The notes below the pieces were generated by a model. The model was given only the letters and a program-made list of their open reading frames with translations. It searched no databases and was not told where the DNA came from. A stretch of DNA of 64,000 nucleotides from Harmothoe impar (lineage: Eukaryota > Annelida > Polychaeta > Phyllodocida > Polynoidae): the NCBI GenBank assembly GCA_947462335.1, contig OX381708.1:41171377-41235376 (forward strand). Reading direction: 5' to 3'. The position numbers and the translations under genes were made by a program. The stretch's first letter is position 1; every line of letters begins with the position of its first letter. Shown here one piece after another: positions 60,601 to 64,000 of this stretch.

Positions 60601-61006
60601 GTAACATCAAACCTTTTTTCATGCAGCCATTGAATTAAGCACGACAGAGATTTTGTACTATGAAGTGAATTGACCCCATGAAAATGAAACCTTTACTAAT
60701 CAGGTAGTAGTCTTTCATAAAGAGCACAATAATGTGTAATAAAGACGATGTAATACGTGGCGTAATTATCACATATGCCATATTGTGTGGGCATGCTACA
60801 TAAAAACAACATCACACATTTGCTTGCTCTCATTTCAATGTGCCAAGCGTATACAATTGAAAGCCACACAGCCCCTGACACACACAAACACTTACACTAG
60901 TAGTAGACTCAAGTGTCAGAATTATCATATCAAAGGTCATGCTGAGGGGGAACAGCATAGGGTACCTTATTCTTCAAACCTAAACTATGTGAACGTTACA
61001 GTATGA

Positions 61007-61563
61007 GGCTCAGTCTCATGAGTTTGTAACAGTTGAAACGTCTTTGACCAGGTGTCGTCTTTGACCGGGTGTCATCTTTGACCGGGTGTCGTCTTTGACC
61101 GGGTGTAGTCTTTGACCAGGCAGCATTAGAATAGCAGAAATGAGCTCTATTTAGTAAGAAAAGCGGGGAAATAGTGCACCCATATGTTGATACACGTTTA
61201 TAGCAAACATTAGTCAATTTTGTTATATTTACATACTGAGCATACTATGCATAGTACAGCATAGTACTATTATTTCACTCTACTCGGTCAAAGATGTCAC
61301 TTTATATATAACTTTGAGCTTAAACAACTGCACTGTGCATAGTAAGTGCAGTATATAAATATATAAAGTGTTACTTATGTTTCCAATGAATGTGTATTAA
61401 CATATTATTGCAGTATCTCACCGATTTTCTCACTATATATGCCTCATTTATTCCATCTTATAACTCCCTGGTCAAAGACGACATCCAGTCAAAGACCACA
61501 CCCGGTCAAAGACCACACCCGGTCAAAGACGTTTCAACTGTTACAAACTCCTGAGACTGAGCC
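61007..61563. mobile_element. 557-bp MITE with TTTGACCGGGTG tandem ends
   Basis: Inverted ends GGCTCAGTCTCATGAGTTTG and GGCTCAGTCTCAGGAGTTTG are flanked by ATGA on both sides. Just inside each end is a short tandem array of GTCTTTGACCGGGTGT (about five units left, four right, opposite orientation). Such subterminal arrays are often transposase-binding sites. The centre is AT-rich. Confidence 0.85.
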
Positions 61564-61609
61564 ATGAGATCTGCATCGGTCAATGCTAATATACTTACCA
61601 CAGTAACCT

Positions 61610-62310
61610 ACTGACGGACCATCCAATACAGTCCAGCATTGTTCATCCATGGAATCCTACAACAACTCAAATCTCCATCTTGAATCTCCCATTGAGTAAA
61701 ATGCACAGCACTAAAGTGTGGTTGGTGCATTATGTGAGGAAGAATGGATTCTATCACTCTCTCCCACTTTTCACAACCACATTATGTGGATGGGCCTCTG
61801 ACATTAATAAAGCGTCCATAGGACAAGAAAGAGGGATTATGTTTTCTCCAGGAAGAAAGATATTCTAAAATATTAGCACATTTTAACACATTTATTTTAA
61901 CCTACTAGAAAAGTCTCCTTAGGGACCAGGCTACCTCCTAGTAGGAAACGATAGAACTGCCCACAAGACAGAATTCCACTGTAAAGGTAATAAGGGGGTT
62001 TCACCGTACTGCTTTACGGATGTACACTGTAAAAATGATAACCCTTACACTCACTTCTTCACTGTAAACCACAATTACAGTAATGCACTGCCAAAATCTA
62101 ACTGATATTCCCCGTAGATTCAAGGAATTTTGTTAACAGTGCAGGTCATAACATTATTTAAGAGATGCAGTTTATTGATTCCCTTTTCGTGATAACATTT
62201 AACTGGATTTTAATTAACCATTAATCACAAAGCAGCCTTTGTGAAATGGCCACATGAAAATTAAAACCGTACTAATTTGCTGATAGTCCTTCATCTTGAG
62301 CATAAGAATG
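61610..62310. repeat. local duplication, copy C (diverged)
   Basis: Resembles 60220-60720 through GGAATCCTACAA, CCATCTTGAATCTCCCATT, GTGCATTATGTGAGG and CATGAAAATTAAAACC..TACTAAT. It carries its own small MITE at 62025-62141. The similarity is clear but patchy. Confidence 0.6.
62025..62141. mobile_element. 117-bp MITE with CACTGTAAAAAT-type end
   Basis: Left end CACTGTAAAAATGATAACCC. Right end on the opposite strand CACTGTTAACAAAATTCC. The pairing is imperfect, so this is a weak call for a degraded short element. Confidence 0.45.
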
Positions 62311-63160
62311 CGCTACACATGCCCTCTCCCCTGTTACACACCCACGCCTAGAGCCAAAAAGGACTAGAACACAAACCTACATATCTTAATGTATACATGA
62401 AACAGCTCTTATTCACAAAACAATGGAAGGTACTGTGAGTTTATAATTAAGTACATAAAATGAATGATACTTTACTGTGTATCATAAAGGCATCAAATCT
62501 TGTCAGGTGTATATAATAGTACACATCTGGATGAGGAGAATGAAAAATCACAGGTAAAACATGCACACCTCCCCTTTCTGATAGCAAAAATCATGTAATT
62601 TCACCTCAAATGTGGATGATCCAAATAGAAATGTCAAACACTAAGTCTTGTGAAATATCAGCATATAGCCAGAAGCTGCATCGTATACCCAAATTCTGTT
62701 TTGCTTCTAGAGAAAAGGAACAGTGGATATGCTTGACCGCAGTAGTGGTGGGAGCTTTGATCTATAATTACATTTCGATCAGACCAGAGGTTATGCAATC
62801 CAATGTGTTCTATTGCTGAGCTTAGTAATAATATATCTGCCATTCAAACTGTTTAACCAGAAACCTCAAAATATGTTGGTCTTGCGGGTTGGGGGGAAAA
62901 GGGGGGATGGAAAGTCAAGAAAATCTGAAACTCAAGTCCTACATTTTGATGCATTAGTTATACTTATAACTAATATAAATGTTTTCACAGCACAGAGAGG
63001 GATTTTTCTCTGTAAGCATGGCCGTAATTATATGTGGTTATTATGCTAGATTTCCCAGGAAGACTCAGTGGTGAGAGGGCTAAATCAAGGGTCTTTTGTC
63101 GATATTAATCTCCAGGGCTGCCTTCATACATCATGTTGACCCTTCAGCAATGTTGGTCAA
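62311..63160. other. intergenic DNA, no gene recognised
   Basis: AT-rich. Short open frames only, none with a family look. Confidence 0.5.
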
Positions 63161-63309
63161 CCCAGCTAACAAAAAAACGTTATTTTACGTCAAAATAACG
63201 TTTTAAACTTTACATGACGTTATGTCATACTAAAGAGCCTTAGAAAAACGTTGACATATAACGTTATATAACGTTATAAAATGGTGTATAACGTTTTTTG
63301 TTTACTGGG
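63161..63309. mobile_element. 149-bp MITE rich in AACGTTAT
   Basis: Ends CCCAGCTAACAAAAAAACGT and, inverted, CCCAGTAAACAAAAAACGTT. Inside, AACGTTAT and its variants recur, making most of the element self-complementary. It lies between two related host segments starting CAGGGCTGC (about 63114 and 63337). Confidence 0.8.
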
Positions 63310-64000
63310 AACCCTGTAGGGTCAGCGAGTAACTCAGGGCTGCATTCATGCATCATGGCGACCATGCAATGATATACTACACCCAAGCACTATGTGACCC
63401 TTAAAGGGTTAACAGGTTATTCTCTGGCTAATTATGCTGTTTTCACATTCACGATAGGTCATGCAAGCTATCATTCTCAGCTGTGGCCGGGGAGTGTGAC
63501 CAGTCGTGGTGGAATATCAATAGGCATTACACAGTCTCCAAGCGTAATCCCTGAACAGACCTATGAGATTTGTGTGATTACACACTGTGAGTCAGAATGA
63601 CCCTGCTGGAGAGTAATCACCTCACATTCCCTCTCTTCCTAACACTAAACTGGTTTTAGTGTTGGATCATTTGGGCCGGGTCATTTAATGCCAGTTTTTT
63701 TGTGTGTTTTTTTTTTTGGGGGGGGGGAGGGGGTGATCCACCAAGCTCCCATGCCCCAAGCTAGTCATAAATGCCATAAATGGCCCCTCCTTTATTACCT
63801 GCAACCTGCTTCAGAAATCTCCAACTGTGTAGTGCTATGGAAGAGGCCATATCTAGAGAACATGAAAACAGCATGAAAATATACTCAAAGACACATCCCT
63901 GTTGGTCGAAAATGACCATTGTCTAAATGTGCATTCCATTAAAAAAGAGACGACGAGGACAGGCAGGACAGGTCACGAGGACAGCACGGGTAGTGCATAC
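63310..64000. other. intergenic DNA to the window edge
   Basis: No exon supported. It contains a T-run/G-run junction near 63705-63730. Confidence 0.5.

Overview
The window is animal genomic DNA, most likely from a marine invertebrate, possibly a deuterostome; the species cannot be fixed from the sequence. The reasons are a spliced four-jointed-type gene with canonical GT/AG junctions, wide non-coding tracts, long AT, CT and poly-C runs, and many short non-autonomous DNA transposons. No tRNA, rRNA or CRISPR array was found.

Layout. 1-6921 (minus strand) holds three 5' exons of a four-jointed box kinase (fjx1-like), a Golgi type II membrane protein; its remaining 3' exons lie off the left edge. 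6922-17872 is upstream DNA with one possible GC-rich terminal exon of another gene (10541-10760, minus) and several MITEs. 17879-27659 is a 9,781-bp inserted element, the main object of the window. 27666-64000 holds no convincing host gene; it is a patchwork of MITEs, inverted repeats, tandem arrays and diverged local duplications.

The 9.8-kb element has exact ends: a 6-bp target duplication (TACACT) on each side, termini beginning 5'-AGTAGTAT, and inverted arms of about 2.7-2.8 kb around a 4.26-kb single-copy centre. Six-bp duplications and AG-starting termini are the established mark of Polinton/Maverick (adintovirus-class) elements. The centre carries on the minus strand a broken remnant of a protein-primed family B DNA polymerase, with exonuclease-type motifs and a GPSIIF-type motif, cut off at the left arm boundary. 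No integrase, packaging ATPase, protease or capsid gene was recognised. What is intact is different: a 525-residue protein with a long alanine-rich stretch and two C-terminal death-fold domains, and an unknown 260-residue gene present once in each arm. The two copies differ by substitutions and codon-length indels only.

The element is therefore best read as a non-autonomous, reduced Polinton/adintovirus-like element that lost its replication gene but kept putative host-interaction genes. Its tips carry arrays of sites resembling CRE, ETS, CArG and AP-1 sites (left) and E2F and E-box sites (right), as a viral enhancer might. The domain calls are visual and should be confirmed by profile searches.
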